A stretch of 39,716 nucleotides of DNA from positions 1 to 39,716 of the forward strand of contig PUMA01000083.1 in the NCBI GenBank assembly GCA_003551155.1, written 5' to 3'. Positions within the stretch are counted from its first letter, which is position 1. Each line of letters starts with the position of its first letter. Positions 24,501-34,246 of this stretch are shown here, piece after piece. The position numbers and the translations under genes were made by a program. Below the pieces are notes generated by a model, which was not told the DNA's origin, ran no database searches, and saw nothing but the letters and a program-made list of their open reading frames with translations. The stretch is from Desulfonatronospira sp. Its GTDB lineage: Bacteria; Desulfobacterota; Desulfovibrionia; Desulfovibrionales; Desulfonatronovibrionaceae.

Positions 24501-26408
24501 ATGCCTGTAATAATGGGCACTGCCGGACACATCGATCACGGCAAGACCACCCTGATCAAAGCCCTGACGGGTATTGAATGTGACCGTCTGGTGGAGGAGA
24601 AGAAACGCGGCATAACCATTGAACTGGGTTTTGCCTTCATGGACCTGGAAGCCGGAGTTCGCCTTGGAATCATTGACGTGCCCGGACATGAGCGATTCGT
24701 CAAGAATATGGTTTCCGGCGCATCAGGAATTGATTTCGTGCTTCTGGTTGTTGCCGCTGATGAGGGAATCATGCCCCAGACCAGGGAACACCTGGATGTC
24801 TGCACCCTGCTCGGGGTGGAAATCGGGCTGGTGGCCTTGACCAAGGTTGACATGGTCGATTCTGAATGGCTGGAGCTGGTCCTGGAAGATGTTTCAAATT
24901 ATCTGCAGAATACCTTCCTCAAAGATGCCCCCATCATACCTGTATCAGCGCATACCGGAGATGGAACAGATCAGCTGCTGGTGCATATCCGGAAAATGGC
25001 CCGGGAGTTCAAGCCCCATCGCCGTTCAGACCTTTTTCGTCTTCCCATGGACAGGATATTCACCATGCGCGGACACGGCACGGTCATTACCGGGACCACA
25101 GTATCCGGCAAGATCGCCGTTGGAGACGAGGTCATGGTTTATCCCCAGGAGATTACGTCCAGGGTCAGATCCTTGCAGGTGCACGGGGAACAGACCCGGG
25201 AAAGCCAGGCCGGAATGCGCACTGCAGTCAATCTGCACGGCCTGGAGGTTGAGGATCTGGAGAGGGGATTTGTGCTGGCCAGGCCTGGTACGCTTTTCCC
25301 ATCCAGGGTCTGGGATCTGGAGCTGACCTACCTCAAGTCCGCGCCCAGGCCTCTTAAACACCGCACTCAGGTACATTTCCACCACGGGGCCAAAGAAGTG
25401 CTGGCCCGGATTTATCTGCTGGATAGGGACAAGCTGGAGCCCGGGGATCGCTGCGTATGTCAGGTTCGCTTTGAAGATTCCATGGCCGGGGTTTACGGAG
25501 ACAGGTGCGTTATACGTTCTTATTCACCTCTTAGAACCATTGCCGGTGCCAGGATTATCAACCCCCTGGCCGGCAAGATCAAGCGCTTTTCACCACAGGT
25601 TGAGATCCTTGAGAGGCTGGCCGGGGCCCGGGCAGAGGAGCTGATCCAGGTACAGCTGGAACTTGCCGGAAGCAAGGGACTTTCCCTGGCCCAGCTGATA
25701 ATACTGACTGATCTGGAGAGCAGGGAATTGCAGAAAAAGTTGCAGGTAATGGGAGGCAAACAGGAAGTCTTTTTAGTGGACAAGGAAAATCGCATATATG
25801 TGGGCGGCAAAGCAATTTCGGATCTGGAACGGGGAATGCTGGAAGAATTGCAGAGTCTGCATCGTAAATTCCCCATGCGCCAGGGCATATCCAGGGGAGA
25901 GCTGGCAGGCAAATGGGCCAGGGAAATCCCTGAGAAGCTGTTCTTTTTTGTTCTGGACCGCCTTGTGCGCGGCGAAAGGATTATATCCGAACAGGAATTT
26001 TATCGCCTCCCTGAACACAGGGTTTCCCTGGCTGCGGATCAGGAGCAACTGAAGCAGAAGGTCGTCAGGACTTACCAGCAGGCCGGCATTCAACCTCCTA
26101 CAGTGAAGAAACTTCTGGAAGATCTGAACCTGGAAATGAAGGAAGCAGGCCCGGTTCTCCGTCTTCTGCAGGATGAAAAGGTCCTGGTGAAGATTAATGA
26201 GGATTTTTATTTTTCTGCCGGGGCTGTGGACCAACTTAAACAAAAAATCACCTCGTTTCTGCAGGAAAACGAGGAAATGGGTCCAGTGGAATTCAAGGAG
26301 CTCACAGGCCTGTCCCGCAAATTCGCCATACCTCTGATGGAATTCATGGATAAGGAAAAACTGACCATCAGGGTCGGGGATAGGCGCAAATTGCGCAGGA
26401 AGGCCTGA
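24501..26408 (+). CDS. selB: Selenocysteine-specific elongation factor SelB
   Basis: Brings Sec-tRNA(Sec) to in-frame UGA codons carrying a SECIS hairpin. The N-terminal EF-Tu-like GTPase shows [25 protein letters not shown] and TKVDMVD. Beta-barrel domains follow ([15 protein letters not shown]). The C-terminal winged-helix domains, which bind SECIS, occupy about residues 380-635. Length 635 aa is close to the 614 aa of E. coli. GAGGAGG precedes ATG 24501. Together with selA it makes the Sec-insertion pathway certain. Confidence 0.97.
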   Translation: MPVIMGTAGHIDHGKTTLIKALTGIECDRLVEEKKRGITIELGFAFMDLEAGVRLGIIDVPGHERFVKNMVSGASGIDFVLLVVAADEGIMPQTREHLDVCTLLGVEIGLVALTKVDMVDSEWLELVLEDVSNYLQNTFLKDAPIIPVSAHTGDGTDQLLVHIRKMAREFKPHRRSDLFRLPMDRIFTMRGHGTVITGTTVSGKIAVGDEVMVYPQEITSRVRSLQVHGEQTRESQAGMRTAVNLHGLEVEDLERGFVLARPGTLFPSRVWDLELTYLKSAPRPLKHRTQVHFHHGAKEVLARIYLLDRDKLEPGDRCVCQVRFEDSMAGVYGDRCVIRSYSPLRTIAGARIINPLAGKIKRFSPQVEILERLAGARAEELIQVQLELAGSKGLSLAQLIILTDLESRELQKKLQVMGGKQEVFLVDKENRIYVGGKAISDLERGMLEELQSLHRKFPMRQGISRGELAGKWAREIPEKLFFFVLDRLVRGERIISEQEFYRLPEHRVSLAADQEQLKQKVVRTYQQAGIQPPTVKKLLEDLNLEMKEAGPVLRLLQDEKVLVKINEDFYFSAGAVDQLKQKITSFLQENEEMGPVEFKELTGLSRKFAIPLMEFMDKEKLTIRVGDRRKLRRKA

Positions 26409-26421
26409 GAAGCGCCCCATT

Positions 26422-27339
26422 ATGTCAGAGACACAAAGAGATGTTTTAAACGAACTGGCCCTTGTAGGCCTGACCGCTGGAAGCCGGGCCAAGAAAAAGG
26501 AATGGGAGCTGGTGCTTATTGCCATGGGAGTTGATTATCAATGGCAGGAGGGCCGGCTGCTGGTGCCTTCATCGCAGGCACCCCGGGCGGTGGAAGAGAT
26601 CAGGCAGTATGAAAAGGAAGAAAAAGAGCTGGAGCATTATTTTCACTCGGCTGCACCCAAGAGGAAAAATGCCGTGGCTTCGGTTTTTATTCTTTCCCTG
26701 CTTCTGCTTTTTTTTACTGTAGTATACGAGGGGCTGGGCCAGATGGATTGGCAGTACCTGCCCTGGCTGGAACAGGGCAGTGCCAACGCGGCCAGGATCA
26801 TCCAGGAAGGAGAATGGTGGCGGACTGTGACCGCCCTTACCCTGCACGGTGATCCTGCTCATGTCCTGGGCAATGTAATCATTGGCGCTCCTTTTATTAT
26901 AGCTGTCTGTTCCCGCCTGGGCCTGGGCCTGGGATGGCTGCTGGTTATTCTGGCCGGAGCCCTGGGCAATTATGTAAATGCCTGGGTCATGTCTCCAGCT
27001 CACATCAGTATTGGTTTTTCCACCTCTGTTTTTGCAGCGGTAGGTATCATGTCCATCCATACCGTCAAAGACTCCAGGCTTTCTCTGGGCAATGCCTTTG
27101 TCCTGGGACTGGCCCTCCTGGCCATGCTGGGGGTGGGAGGAGAAAATACAGATTTGGGAGCGCATCTATTCGGATTAATTGCAGGATTCGCTTTTGGCCT
27201 TATCACTCTTAGGGTGGTTGAGCTGCAGGAAAGCTTTCGGAAAATCGACTTTCTTTTTGGGGCCACGGCCGGACTCCTGGTTGTGGAGTGCTGGATGATG
27301 GCCCTCTGGGGAGAAAGCCTGCTGGATGTTTTCAGATAA
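26422..27339 (+). CDS. Rhomboid-family intramembrane serine protease
   Basis: A 305-aa membrane protease. A cytoplasmic N-terminal region (1-82, charged linker EKEEKELEH) precedes six or more membrane segments. The rhomboid marks are LTLHGDPAHVLGN (His142, His147, Asn151) in TM2, the nucleophile Ser200 in ISIGFSTSVFAAVG and His248 in DLGAHLFGLIAG, giving a complete Ser-His dyad. The GFSTS motif differs from the common GASG. No clear ribosome-binding site precedes ATG 26422, 13 bases after selB, so translation may depend on coupling. Its stop overlaps the MATE start (TAATG). Substrate unknown. Confidence 0.88.
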   Translation: MSETQRDVLNELALVGLTAGSRAKKKEWELVLIAMGVDYQWQEGRLLVPSSQAPRAVEEIRQYEKEEKELEHYFHSAAPKRKNAVASVFILSLLLLFFTVVYEGLGQMDWQYLPWLEQGSANAARIIQEGEWWRTVTALTLHGDPAHVLGNVIIGAPFIIAVCSRLGLGLGWLLVILAGALGNYVNAWVMSPAHISIGFSTSVFAAVGIMSIHTVKDSRLSLGNAFVLGLALLAMLGVGGENTDLGAHLFGLIAGFAFGLITLRVVELQESFRKIDFLFGATAGLLVVECWMMALWGESLLDVFR

Positions 27340-28715
27340 TGCTCCGAAAAGACACCTACAAGACTATCTGGAGCCTCTCCTGGCCCCAGGTGTTGATGAT
27401 GTTCTTTCACTTCCTGATAGGCTTCGTGGATGTATGGGTAGCAGGTCGTCTGGGCAAGGACGTTCAGGCCTGCATGGGAATGATCACCCAGGCCCTGTTT
27501 TTCTTCCTGGTGGTGGCCATAGCCTTGGCCAACGGCAGCGTGGCCGCCATAAGCCAGGCTTTCGGTGCCGGTCTTATGCTGAGGGTTCGCCGGTATATCG
27601 GCCTGGGCCTGGAAATAGGCGTGGTTCTGGGCTTTGTCTTTCTGGCGGCGGGTCTTCTGCTGAAAGATCTGCTACTGGGTCTGCTGCAGGTGCCTGAGGA
27701 TATCGAGCACATTGCCGGGTATCTTCTCCAGGTTTTTTTATATATCCTGCCCGGGTATTATCTGCTGATCATATGCAACGCCTTTTTCAGGGCCCAGCAC
27801 AGGGGCATGATCCCCCTGTATTCCATGATGATTGTCACTGTGGTCAACACGCTGGGTGATTTTGCTCTGGGTCTCGGCTGGTGGGGATTTCCCAAGCTGG
27901 GATATAAAGGGCTGGCCTGGACCACCTTCGGAGCAGTACTGTGCGGAGTTGTTTTTAATCTCATCGTCCTGTACAGACACGGCTTTTTGCAGCGCAAGAG
28001 CTTTGCTCCCTGGCGCTGGGTAAAAAGGGCATGGCCTTACCTGTTCAAAGTGGCCTGGCCGGCAGGGCTCATGCAGGTGGTCTGGCATTCGGCATATCTG
28101 GTCCTGTTTGCCATCACCGCAGCTCTGCCCATGGGAAGCGTGACGGCCCTGGCAGGAATGAGCGCGGGACTAAGGGTGGAATCCCTGTTGTTCCTTCCAG
28201 GGGTGGCCTTCAACTTTACTGCTTCCATTCTGGTGGGCAACTATCTGGGACGGGGAGATGTGCAGGGAGCCAAGAGGATCGGTTACCAGGTCATGATCAT
28301 TGCCCTTGTTTCCGTTGGCCTGCTTACGGTGGCCCTGTGGCAGGTGATTGAACCTGTGGCAGCCTTTATTGCCCCGGATCCCGAAGTCACCCGGGAAACG
28401 GTAAATTACCTGAGGTTCAATATGGCTGCTATTCCCTTTCTCCTGGTGGCCATGGTGCTGGGTGGCGCTTTGACCGGGGCCGGGGCCACCCTGTATCAGA
28501 TGTTTGGAATGGGGGCAGCGTCATGGCTGATTCGGCTCCCCCTGGCTTATATGCTGGGCCATCTGGTCATGCAGCAGGCCACGGGAATCTGGATGGCCAT
28601 GTTTATTTCCATGGGCATGCAGGCCGGGATAATGTTATATTTATATCAATATACCAACTGGGCCAGATTTGCCCAGAGAAGAGGAAAAGTTTCCACCCAG
28701 CCCGTGTCCGGGTAG
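27339..28715 (+). CDS. MATE-family efflux transporter
   Basis: A multidrug/Na+ or H+ antiporter of the MATE family, 458 aa, with about 12 hydrophobic segments in two homologous halves. Typical sequences: WPQVLMMFFHFLIGFVDVWV, ANGSVAAISQAFGAG, YKGLAWTTFGAVLCG and FNFTASILVGNYLGRGD. ATG 27339 overlaps the rhomboid stop by one base, which fixes the start better than the in-frame ATG 27288. The drug or metabolite carried cannot be told. Confidence 0.9.
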   Translation: MLRKDTYKTIWSLSWPQVLMMFFHFLIGFVDVWVAGRLGKDVQACMGMITQALFFFLVVAIALANGSVAAISQAFGAGLMLRVRRYIGLGLEIGVVLGFVFLAAGLLLKDLLLGLLQVPEDIEHIAGYLLQVFLYILPGYYLLIICNAFFRAQHRGMIPLYSMMIVTVVNTLGDFALGLGWWGFPKLGYKGLAWTTFGAVLCGVVFNLIVLYRHGFLQRKSFAPWRWVKRAWPYLFKVAWPAGLMQVVWHSAYLVLFAITAALPMGSVTALAGMSAGLRVESLLFLPGVAFNFTASILVGNYLGRGDVQGAKRIGYQVMIIALVSVGLLTVALWQVIEPVAAFIAPDPEVTRETVNYLRFNMAAIPFLLVAMVLGGALTGAGATLYQMFGMGAASWLIRLPLAYMLGHLVMQQATGIWMAMFISMGMQAGIMLYLYQYTNWARFAQRRGKVSTQPVSG

Positions 28716-28785
28716 AAGCCTTCAGAGCTGGCCTTTGCATAGTTAATGAAAATATTGTTCCGGGAATACAGCCCAAGGAAAGATT

Positions 28786-29178
28786 ATGCTGTTCAAATTA
28801 TTTGCCGCATTTGTCATTTTGCCCATTGTGGAAATCTATGTACTGATCAAAATCGGAACCCATATCGGGGCCTTATGGACCATCTTCCTGGTTATAGCCA
28901 CAGCCTTTGTCGGGGCTCTTCTGGCCAAGATGCAGGGGTCTCAGACCATGTTCCGTCTCAGGACCAACCTGCAGCAGGGGGTTCCGCCTACGGACGATAT
29001 CCTGGATGCTTTTTTGATTTTTACCGCTGGCATTGTGTTTCTTACCCCGGGGTTTATCACCGACCTCATGGGGCTTTTTCTTCTGATCCCCCAGTCACGA
29101 AGGATTATCAAGGCCTGGCTGATCAAAAGGATTGATAGGTGGATGAGGCAAGGTAACGTGTACATTATCCGGCGGTAA
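28786..29178 (+). CDS. fxsA: FxsA-family membrane protein
   Basis: A 130-aa inner-membrane protein. The FxsA pattern is visible: LPIVEIYVLIKIGTHIGALWTI, ATAFVGALLAKMQG, a cytoplasmic linker, then FLTPGFITDLMGLFLLIP and a basic tail. In E. coli FxsA affects exclusion of phage T7 by F plasmid; its normal role is unknown. AAGGAAAG precedes the start. It is the last gene of the plus-strand run and overlaps the convergent Nudix gene by 14 bp. Confidence 0.88.
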   Translation: MLFKLFAAFVILPIVEIYVLIKIGTHIGALWTIFLVIATAFVGALLAKMQGSQTMFRLRTNLQQGVPPTDDILDAFLIFTAGIVFLTPGFITDLMGLFLLIPQSRRIIKAWLIKRIDRWMRQGNVYIIRR

Positions 29179-29647
29179 AGGAAACACCTTGCTCCTTTCC
29201 GGCAAGGTCCCTGAGCAGGGCCAGTGTCGTTGGACTGATATCAAGGCTCTCCATCTCATCCAGGCCGATCCAGCGAGCCTGCATGGCATCGGCACCGGCC
29301 AGGACCTCACCTCCCAGGTATTCGGCCCGTAGGTCCACAATAATGTAGTGGAAAAGGATTCTGCCCTGTTCATCGCGTTTGATCAGGTCAAATGTGAACA
29401 AAGGTTCTTTGGCTCTGATCCTGAGACCGGTTTCTTCCAGAACCTCGCGTTCGGCTGCTTCCTGCATGGTCTCTCCCAGCCTTATTTTGCCGCCGGGAAT
29501 GGACCATTGTCCCAGGGCAGGAGGAGTGCCTCTCTGGACCAGCAGGAAGCGTTTTTCGTGCATGACTACTGCCCCGACAGCCGCCCGGGGCAGGCGGGGG
29601 TAGGCGCCTGTTGATTGCAGGTCTTGGTTTTCGTGTATCTTGTCCAT
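29165..29647 (-). CDS. Nudix hydrolase (ADP-ribose pyrophosphatase-like)
   Basis: A 160-aa single-domain Nudix hydrolase that cleaves a nucleoside diphosphate linked to another group. The Nudix box is complete: G-x5-E-x7-REVLEETGL, beginning GGKIRLGETMQ (about 52-74). The preceding WSIPGGKI and the general form match ADP-ribose/NUDT-like enzymes, but the substrate is not set by the box. It converges on fxsA and faces the UbiD-family gene across a 138-bp AT-rich region. Confidence 0.88.
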   Translation of the reverse strand: MDKIHENQDLQSTGAYPRLPRAAVGAVVMHEKRFLLVQRGTPPALGQWSIPGGKIRLGETMQEAAEREVLEETGLRIRAKEPLFTFDLIKRDEQGRILFHYIIVDLRAEYLGGEVLAGADAMQARWIGLDEMESLDISPTTLALLRDLAGKEQGVSFTAG

Positions 29648-29785
29648 ATTTATAATTTTGCTGCAACAGGTTATAATATTTATATTTCAATTCCAAGTTT
29701 ATTCCTTGACCTTTAGCGGGCATTGGGCCAAGGTTCAAGCCTGAATTCCTCTGTTTTTCATTAATTAAAAATACTGGAGCTTGAC

Positions 29786-31627
29786 ATGGGCTATATGAAT
29801 ACGCGCCAATGCCTGGCTGACCTGGAAGCCAGAGGAGAACTGATCCGGATCAGCAGGGAAGTCGACCCCCATCTGGAGGTGGGCGCAATTCAGCGCCGGG
29901 TTTTCAAAAACAAAGGTCCGGCCCTGTTGTTCACCAACGTCAAAAAAACCACTTTTCCCATGGCCGGCAATATCTTCGGTACCACAAGGCGGGCCGAGTA
30001 CATCTTCAGGGATACCCTTCAGGCCCTGGACAAACTTTTCAAGCTCAAGATAGACCCACTGCTGTTTTTCAAAAAGCCCTGGAAGTATGCGGATGTATTA
30101 CCCCTTCTGGCCAGAGCACTGCCGGGTCGCAGCCTGAAAGGGCCGGTTTCAAAGGGTGTCACCAGCATTGACCGCCTGCCTGCTCTGGTTTCCTGGCCGC
30201 TGGACGGAGGTGCTTATGTAACCCTGCCCCAGGTATACTCCGAGAACCCTCAAAGGCCAGGCCTGATGCATTCCAATACAGGCATGTACCGGGTGCAGCT
30301 TACTGGCAATGATTTTGTCCTGAACCAGGAGTTGGGCCTGCACTATCAGATTCACAGAGGCATAGGCCATCATCACAAGCTTGCCCTGGAAAGAAAAGAG
30401 CCCCTGAGGGTCAATGTTTTTGTGGGGGGGCCTCCGGCCATGACTCTGGCTGCAGTCATGCCTCTCCCGGAAAATGTCCCAGAAGTGATCTTTGCAGGCG
30501 TGCTTGCGGGGCACAGGATCAAAATGGTCCGGGCTGCCAATGGTCTGCCCATGCCTGCTGAAGCGGATTTCTGTATTTCCGGTCATATAGTGCCGGACAA
30601 AGAACTCCCCGAAGGCCCCTTCGGGGACCATCTGGGTTATTACAGTCTGCGCCACGACTTTCCGGTGCTGCGTGTGGAAAAGGTACATCACCGTCTGGAT
30701 GCTGTCTGGCCTTTCACCACAGTAGGCCGTCCCCCCCAGGAAGATACTGTTTTCGGGACCCTGATCCACGAACTCACTGCCCAGCTTATACCTTCGGTGT
30801 TCAGCGGGGTGCGCCAGGTCCATGCAGTGGATGCCGCAGGAGTGCATCCCCTGCTTCTGGCCGTGGGCCGGGAGAGCTATGTGCCTTATGCCAGCGAAAG
30901 GCAGCCTCAGGAGCTGTTGACCAGTGCCATGAATCTTCTTGGCCAGAGTCAGACATCCCTGGCCAAGTACCTGATTATTGCCGCCGTAGAGGATGACCCT
31001 GGTCTGTCTGCCAGCAGGATTCCGCGTTTTCTGCAGCATGTGCTTCAAAGGCTGGACTTCACCAGGGACTTGCACTTTATTACCCGGACACCCATGGATA
31101 CCCTGGATTACTCCGGTATAAGCCTAAATCAGGGTTCAAAGCTGATCATGGCTGCTGCAGGCAGAATTAAAAGAAAGCTCGGAATGAAGCTGCCCAGAGA
31201 ACTTCCCTTGAGCAGTGATTTTGCAGAGCCAAGGTTCATGGCCCCGGGGATCATGGTCTTGCAGGGGCCTGAAAGTACCCAGAAAAGGGATACACACGAT
31301 CCGGAAATGGAGAGGCTGGGGGAAAGGCTCTATATGACTCCGGGCATGGAGAGATTTCCTCTGGTGGCGGTGGTGGACGACAGTGCATTTGTTTCGGCCT
31401 GCTGGGATAATTTTTTGTGGGCCGTATTCACCCGTTCGGACCCGGCTACGGATGTTTACGGCATGGGAGCTTTTGTCCGGTGCAGACACTGGGGTGCTGA
31501 AAAGGGCATAATCATCGATGCCCGTCTGAAAAAATACCATCCGCCTGTGCTGGAGGATGATCCGGAAGTGGAGAAGAGGGTGGACAGTCTGGGAGTAAGA
31601 GGAGGGCCTCTCTACGGGATCATTTAG
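29786..31627 (+). CDS. UbiD-family prenylated-FMN decarboxylase
   Basis: A 613-aa UbiD-fold enzyme, expected to need prenyl-FMN from a UbiX partner, to (de)carboxylate an aromatic or unsaturated acid. Family marks are the N-terminal LIRISREVDPHLEVGAI, FTNVKKTTFPMAGNIFGT, SNTGMYRVQLTGND, HHHKLALERKEPLRVNVF and the active-site PEGPFGDHLGYYS. At 613 aa it is longer than E. coli UbiD (497 aa). Roles in such anaerobes include menaquinone synthesis by the futalosine route or aromatic acid breakdown; no ubiX or mqn gene is adjacent, so the substrate is open. GGAG lies 7 bases before ATG 29786. Confidence 0.9.
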   Translation: MGYMNTRQCLADLEARGELIRISREVDPHLEVGAIQRRVFKNKGPALLFTNVKKTTFPMAGNIFGTTRRAEYIFRDTLQALDKLFKLKIDPLLFFKKPWKYADVLPLLARALPGRSLKGPVSKGVTSIDRLPALVSWPLDGGAYVTLPQVYSENPQRPGLMHSNTGMYRVQLTGNDFVLNQELGLHYQIHRGIGHHHKLALERKEPLRVNVFVGGPPAMTLAAVMPLPENVPEVIFAGVLAGHRIKMVRAANGLPMPAEADFCISGHIVPDKELPEGPFGDHLGYYSLRHDFPVLRVEKVHHRLDAVWPFTTVGRPPQEDTVFGTLIHELTAQLIPSVFSGVRQVHAVDAAGVHPLLLAVGRESYVPYASERQPQELLTSAMNLLGQSQTSLAKYLIIAAVEDDPGLSASRIPRFLQHVLQRLDFTRDLHFITRTPMDTLDYSGISLNQGSKLIMAAAGRIKRKLGMKLPRELPLSSDFAEPRFMAPGIMVLQGPESTQKRDTHDPEMERLGERLYMTPGMERFPLVAVVDDSAFVSACWDNFLWAVFTRSDPATDVYGMGAFVRCRHWGAEKGIIIDARLKKYHPPVLEDDPEVEKRVDSLGVRGGPLYGII

Positions 31628-31645
31628 GCAGCAGGAGGAAGATAT

Positions 31646-31680
31646 TGGCTGGGTGCCCGGGAAAGAGCCCAATCCAGCCA
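31646..31680 (+). other. Hairpin between UbiD-family and DJ-1 genes
   Basis: TGGCTGG (31646-31652) pairs with CCAGCCA (31674-31680) around a 21-base loop. No T tract follows, so it may be an mRNA end-protecting structure or a Rho-type site rather than an intrinsic terminator. Confidence 0.35.
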
Positions 31681-31726
31681 TATTCCCTGACCCGGCTTAA
31701 TGTGTATCACTCAAGGAGGTTTGTTT

Positions 31727-32314
31727 ATGGCGGCCAAGAAAATCCTCATGATTGTGGGGGATTATGTGGAGGATTATGAAGTAATGGTGCCCTTTCAGAT
31801 GCTGCTCATGGTGGGACACCAGGTGGAGGTTGTATGTCCCGGCAAAAAGTCCGGAGATCAGGTGCGCACGGCAGTACACGACTTTGACGGGGCCCAGACC
31901 TATTCGGAAAAACCAGGGCACAACTTTACCCTGAACGCTGATTTTGATCAGATAGTGCCCCAGGATTATCAGGGTCTGGTGATTCCCGGGGGCAGGTCTC
32001 CCGAGTACATTCGTCTCAATGACCGGGTTCTGGATATTGTCAGGCATTTTGACCAGGCCGGAAAGCCCGTGGCAGCCATTTGTCACGGGCAGCAGGGTCT
32101 TTTGGCTGCCGGAATGCTGGCCGGAAGAAAATGCACTGCCTACCCGGCACTCAAGCCTGATCTGGAGCGCAACGGCTGTACCTGGACTGATCCCGCTGAC
32201 ACCCTGTCCAATGCGGTTGTAGACGGCAACCTGGTGACTGCTCCTGCATGGCCTGCTCACCCGGAATGGATGTACAGGTTTTTGCAGCTTCTGGGCAGCA
32301 ATATCGAGCCATGA
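31727..32314 (+). CDS. DJ-1/PfpI-family protein
   Basis: A 195-aa class I glutamine-amidotransferase-like protein. It shows [20 protein letters not shown] with the conserved Glu, [17 protein letters not shown] and the nucleophile elbow [14 protein letters not shown] with its Cys. Members act as deglycases or chaperones or have unknown roles. Start ATG 31727 follows AAGGAGG with 7-base spacing; the in-frame ATG 31700 has none. A short gap after the UbiD-family gene suggests possible co-transcription. Confidence 0.9.
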   Translation: MAAKKILMIVGDYVEDYEVMVPFQMLLMVGHQVEVVCPGKKSGDQVRTAVHDFDGAQTYSEKPGHNFTLNADFDQIVPQDYQGLVIPGGRSPEYIRLNDRVLDIVRHFDQAGKPVAAICHGQQGLLAAGMLAGRKCTAYPALKPDLERNGCTWTDPADTLSNAVVDGNLVTAPAWPAHPEWMYRFLQLLGSNIEP

Positions 32315-32591
32315 ACCGGTTTTTTATCCTTATTGTCCGGAATGTTCAGCCCAATTAGCCATGGAGGCGAAGACGTATATATTTCTACCCCTGTTTCAGT
32401 TTGAAACAGCGTACACCAGGATAGTGAGACCCCGGCGTATTTTGGCTGCAGGATCTTATCCATGGTGAGAAAAAAACTTCTTGTTTCTTGGCTTAAAAGA
32501 CATTATTGCTCGAGCCTGATGGAAACTGATAATTTTTGTGTGGAGAAAAGTACCCGGACTTGTCAATATCAAAATCGCAGGAAGGATAAAA

Positions 32592-33671
32592 ATGATTAAA
32601 AGCAAAGCGGTTATCTTTTGGAGTTTTTGTTGTTTATTTGTCCTGGTTATGTTCGCCTGTTCCACTGATAATGGTCTTGATCCTGATGATGCAAGGAAAA
32701 AACCCCTTGAGCTGTCCATGGTTACTTTCTGGCCTGCTTCGCATCCCCAGGTGGCTGACGGGCACTTAACATGGATCCGGGAGGTGGAAGAAAGGACAGG
32801 AGGACAGGTGAAGATCAACCTGCACCCGGGAGAATCTCTGCTCGGAGCAAGAGAAATATTCAATGGAGTAGCTGCCGGTGTAGCTGATATTGGCAGTACC
32901 TGTCCATCCTATACACCGGGCATGTTTCCTCTGACCGAAGTCTTTGAGCTTCCCGGGTATCAGAATATTAATTCTGTTGCTGCTTCCATGACCGCACATG
33001 AAGGATACAAAAAGATACGGGAACAGCTTGGAATTGACGAGTTTTCTGAAGTAAAGATACTTATGTTCTGGGCGACAGGACCCGGAAACATTATGAGTAA
33101 ATTTCCGGTAAGGTCCCTTGAAGATGTGCAGCGACTGGAAATAAGAGCTGTGGGGGGAAGCACCGCTCCGGTGAGGGTTTTGGGAGCTGTTCCCCATGCC
33201 ATGCCCATGTCTGAATCATATCTGGCACTGGATCAGGGGCTGGTCAATTCAATTCTCGGGCCCAACGATATTCTGGAGGGCTTCAGGCTGGCTGAAGTTG
33301 TCAACAGCTTAACCAGAACTCCATTTCTGTACAACATGGTTTTTGTAAAGGTTATGAACAAAAAGTCCTGGGATGCTCTTCCGGCAGAGGTCCAGGCGGT
33401 TTTCGAGGAATTAAACGATGAGTTTGCCCTGACATACGGCAAGCTTTTTGCGGATGCTTCCAGGCAGGGGCTGGAGTTTGCAAAAGAGCAGCATGGCCTG
33501 GAGGTGATTGAGCTTTCCCCTGAAGAGGAACAAAGGTGGCTTGCCCATTTGACCCCGATAGTGGACAACTGGGTAAAGGAAAAGGAGGCCCAGAATCTGC
33601 CGGCGAGTGAGGCGGTGGCCATAGTCCGGGAACTGGATGAAAAATACTCTGTTGAATATGGCGAATACTAA
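32592..33671 (+). CDS. TRAP-type substrate-binding lipoprotein (DctP family)
   Basis: An extracytoplasmic solute-binding protein of TRAP transporters, 359 aa. The signal peptide ends in a lipobox-like VMFAC (Cys23), so it is probably membrane-anchored, unlike most free DctP proteins. The body has ELSMVTFWPASHPQV, GAREIFNGVAAGVADIG, the signature region DVQRLEIRAVGGSTAPV and GAVPHAMPMSESYLALDQG. AGGAAGG precedes ATG 32592, which was chosen over the in-frame ATG 32538. No DctQ or DctM membrane subunits are adjacent, so it is an orphan: it may share a transporter encoded elsewhere or act as a sensor-domain partner. Confidence 0.88.
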   Translation: MIKSKAVIFWSFCCLFVLVMFACSTDNGLDPDDARKKPLELSMVTFWPASHPQVADGHLTWIREVEERTGGQVKINLHPGESLLGAREIFNGVAAGVADIGSTCPSYTPGMFPLTEVFELPGYQNINSVAASMTAHEGYKKIREQLGIDEFSEVKILMFWATGPGNIMSKFPVRSLEDVQRLEIRAVGGSTAPVRVLGAVPHAMPMSESYLALDQGLVNSILGPNDILEGFRLAEVVNSLTRTPFLYNMVFVKVMNKKSWDALPAEVQAVFEELNDEFALTYGKLFADASRQGLEFAKEQHGLEVIELSPEEEQRWLAHLTPIVDNWVKEKEAQNLPASEAVAIVRELDEKYSVEYGEY

Positions 33672-33841
33672 TTTTTTATGTGAAAGATATTATCCAGAAC
33701 TTATTCCCCAAGCCCCGGTTATGAATGCCCTTAGGTTCAGACCAGGGGCTCAACATGCTGCTCTTGTCGGAAAGGGTTTGCGGTTTAAATAATACTTATC
33801 AGTTTAACTTTATTCTCTGTAACCACATAAGGAGGTATCTT

Positions 33842-34111
33842 ATGGCGGCACAGGCCTCAGACATCAAGAACAAGCTGAACCAGATTTATCCTGAAATCCA
33901 GCAGTACGGGGTAGGACTCGAAGTTGAGTTTGATGAGAGCAAAAAGGCATGGATGGCCACTTTCAAAAAAGACAGCCACCAGCTTTCCACCCATCTGGAA
34001 GAACAGGACGTGGATAACTGTTTACAGGGCAAGGAATGTTATCATTTCGGCATTCAGCTGGGACAGTTCATCCGCAATTATTGCGAGGGCGGAGAAGCTT
34101 GCAGGCTTTAA
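33842..34111 (+). CDS. Small protein with two CX5C pairs, function unknown
   Basis: An 89-aa protein that I do not recognise. AAGGAGG with correct spacing supports ATG 33842. It is soluble, has no signal peptide and its C-terminal third holds all four cysteines: Cys60-x5-Cys66 and Cys81-x5-Cys87, with His68 between them. This spacing suggests a metal or cluster site or two disulfides. A strong terminator follows. The preceding DctP gene is 170 bp away, so it is likely a single-gene transcript. Confidence 0.8.
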   Translation: MAAQASDIKNKLNQIYPEIQQYGVGLEVEFDESKKAWMATFKKDSHQLSTHLEEQDVDNCLQGKECYHFGIQLGQFIRNYCEGGEACRL

Positions 34112-34149
34112 AACAAGAGTTGTTTTACCCGACGAATACCAACCGCTGA

Positions 34150-34194
34150 TATATGCGCCAAAGTCCTGACCTCCCGGGGCTTTGGCGTATTTTG
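34150..34194 (+). terminator. Rho-independent terminator
   Basis: CGCCAAAG (34156-34163) pairs perfectly with CTTTGGCG (34180-34187). The 3' arm continues into TATTTTG. It ends the transcript of the four-cysteine protein. Confidence 0.75.
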
Positions 34195-34246
34195 TATCTG
34201 CCGGTCAGAACCTGGACCGGCATGGTAGTTTCAAGGAGAGGGCAGA

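Noticed and set aside
21619-26408. In-frame UGA selenoprotein near selA/selB
   Set aside because: No ORF pair split by a TGA with continuing homology and a downstream hairpin was seen.
30149-31075. 308-aa minus-strand ORF inside the UbiD-family gene
   Set aside because: Antisense shadow caused by the codon pattern of the real gene.
32314-32325. AACCGGTT followed by T residues after the DJ-1 gene
   Set aside because: A self-complementary 8-mer has no room for a hairpin loop, so it is not a credible terminator.
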